From the NCBI GenBank assembly GCA_014859095.1, contig JACUUV010000009.1, positions 1-62,738 on the forward strand: a stretch of 62,738 bases of DNA, given 5' to 3'. The position numbers and the translations under genes are program-made. The stretch's first letter is position 1; each line of letters opens with the position of its first letter. This stretch comes from Clostridia bacterium (GTDB lineage: Bacteria > Bacillota > Clostridia > Peptostreptococcales > Acidaminobacteraceae). This document shows positions 62,330 to 62,738 of the stretch, one piece after another. The notes under the pieces are model-generated. The model was not told the DNA's origin. It did no database searches and was given only the letters and a program-made list of their open reading frames with translations.

Positions 62330-62738
62330 ATGTCAAAAACCCGAATCCATGAATTGGCCAAGGAATTAAACATACCCAGTAAGGAACTTATCGATTCAGC
62401 TTCAAAGCTTGGCATGGATGTCAAAAACCATATGAGCACACTTGAAAACGATGAGATAACGAAACTTAAAGGACGATTTTCAAAGAAAACAGACAAACCA
62501 TCTACAGAGTCAAAGCCTCAAACAGAAGCAAAACCTTCAGCAGAAGCAAAATCTTCCACTGAAAGCAAACCTTCATCAGAGACGAAGCCAGTAGAGGAAA
62601 AAAAGCACAATAAGATCATATATGATAGAACAAAGGAAATCAAAGAGGAAGAGCGCAACCGCAACAAGCCTTATGATTCCAATAGACCACAAGGCGAAAG
62701 AAAGCCTTATGATCCGAACAGACCACAAGGCGAAAGAA
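62330..62738 (+). CDS. infB: Translation initiation factor IF-2, N-terminal part (3' truncated by window edge)
   Basis: The frame opens at ATG 62330 after CGGAGGTG and runs to the window end without a stop (136 codons). The N-terminus [20 protein letters not shown] is the IF2-N fold. A Lys/Ser/Thr/Glu/Pro-rich linker follows and then a 12-residue tandem repeat. The GTPase domain lies outside. Position after nusA-ylxR-ylxQ is the standard order. Confidence 0.96.
   Translation, partial: MSKTRIHELAKELNIPSKELIDSASKLGMDVKNHMSTLENDEITKLKGRFSKKTDKPSTESKPQTEAKPSAEAKSSTESKPSSETKPVEEKKHNKIIYDRTKEIKEEERNRNKPYDSNRPQGERKPYDPNRPQGER
62666..62738 (+). repeat. 36-bp in-frame tandem repeat in infB linker
   Basis: Two copies (62666-62701 and 62702-62737) encode [12 protein letters not shown] and [12 protein letters not shown]. 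They differ at only three bases. The final base fits the start of a third copy beyond the window. Confidence 0.9.

Noticed and set aside
1-62738. Hidden mobile element, prophage, defence locus or CRISPR array
   Set aside because: All genes belong to conserved core families on one strand with short gaps. There are no spaced repeats, transposases, integrases or att-like duplications, and no clear shift in base composition.

Overview
The window is 62.7 kb of core chromosome from a motile, low-GC Gram-positive bacterium, most likely an anaerobic member of the Clostridia. I infer this from gene order (codY, then the fla/che cluster, then rpsB-tsf), Gram-positive PolC, CodY, FliY with CheC-like sites, CheC/CheD, AGGAGG ribosome binding sites and many TTG/GTG starts. 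I cannot name a genus. All 71 genes I support are on the plus strand. Two are cut by the window edges: smc lacks its 5' end and infB its 3' end. I see no tRNA, rRNA, insertion sequence, phage, CRISPR array or broken gene, and no gene-free stretch over about 210 bases.

Region 1 (1-15463) holds protein targeting (ftsY, ylxM, ffh), ribosome and tRNA maturation (rpsP, khpA, rimM, trmD, rplS, rbgA) and rnhB. A FliK-like plus FlhB-C-like pair (ylqG/ylqH type) follows, then yraN, comM, dprA, topA and codY. Several near-consensus sigma-A promoters and hairpin terminators divide it into short operons.

Region 2 (15464-47942) is one long flagellar and chemotaxis cluster. It runs flgB-flgC-fliE-fliF-fliG-fliH-fliI-fliJ, an MgtE-N-like membrane protein, fliK-flgD, a small TIGR02530-like gene, and flgE-flbD-motA-motB-fliL. 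It continues with fliM-fliY-cheY-fliO-fliP-fliQ-fliR-flhB-flhA-flhF-flhG, a PilZ gene, cheB-cheA-cheW-cheC-cheD, sigD, fapA and two small conserved genes. It encodes the basal body, C-ring, export gate, hook, stator and core chemotaxis signalling. Flagellin, hook-associated proteins, chaperones, FlgM, CheR and receptors are absent and must lie elsewhere. Candidate sigma-D promoters precede flgB, fliM and fapA, and candidate CodY boxes precede flgB.

Region 3 (47943-62738) returns to housekeeping: rpsB-tsf, pyrH-frr, uppS-cdsA-dxr-rseP-ispG (isoprenoid and lipid precursors, envelope stress protease), polC, then rimP-nusA-ylxR-ylxQ-infB. Structured leaders precede rpsB and possibly rimP.

The window is mostly well-known biology. 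I did not find a clearly new multi-gene system. The least explained items are the ylqG/ylqH export-switch-like pair, a structured RNA segment in front of flgE that overlaps its ribosome binding site, the MgtE-like protein in the fliJ-fliK gap, and the small unknown gene between fapA and the SwrB-like gene.
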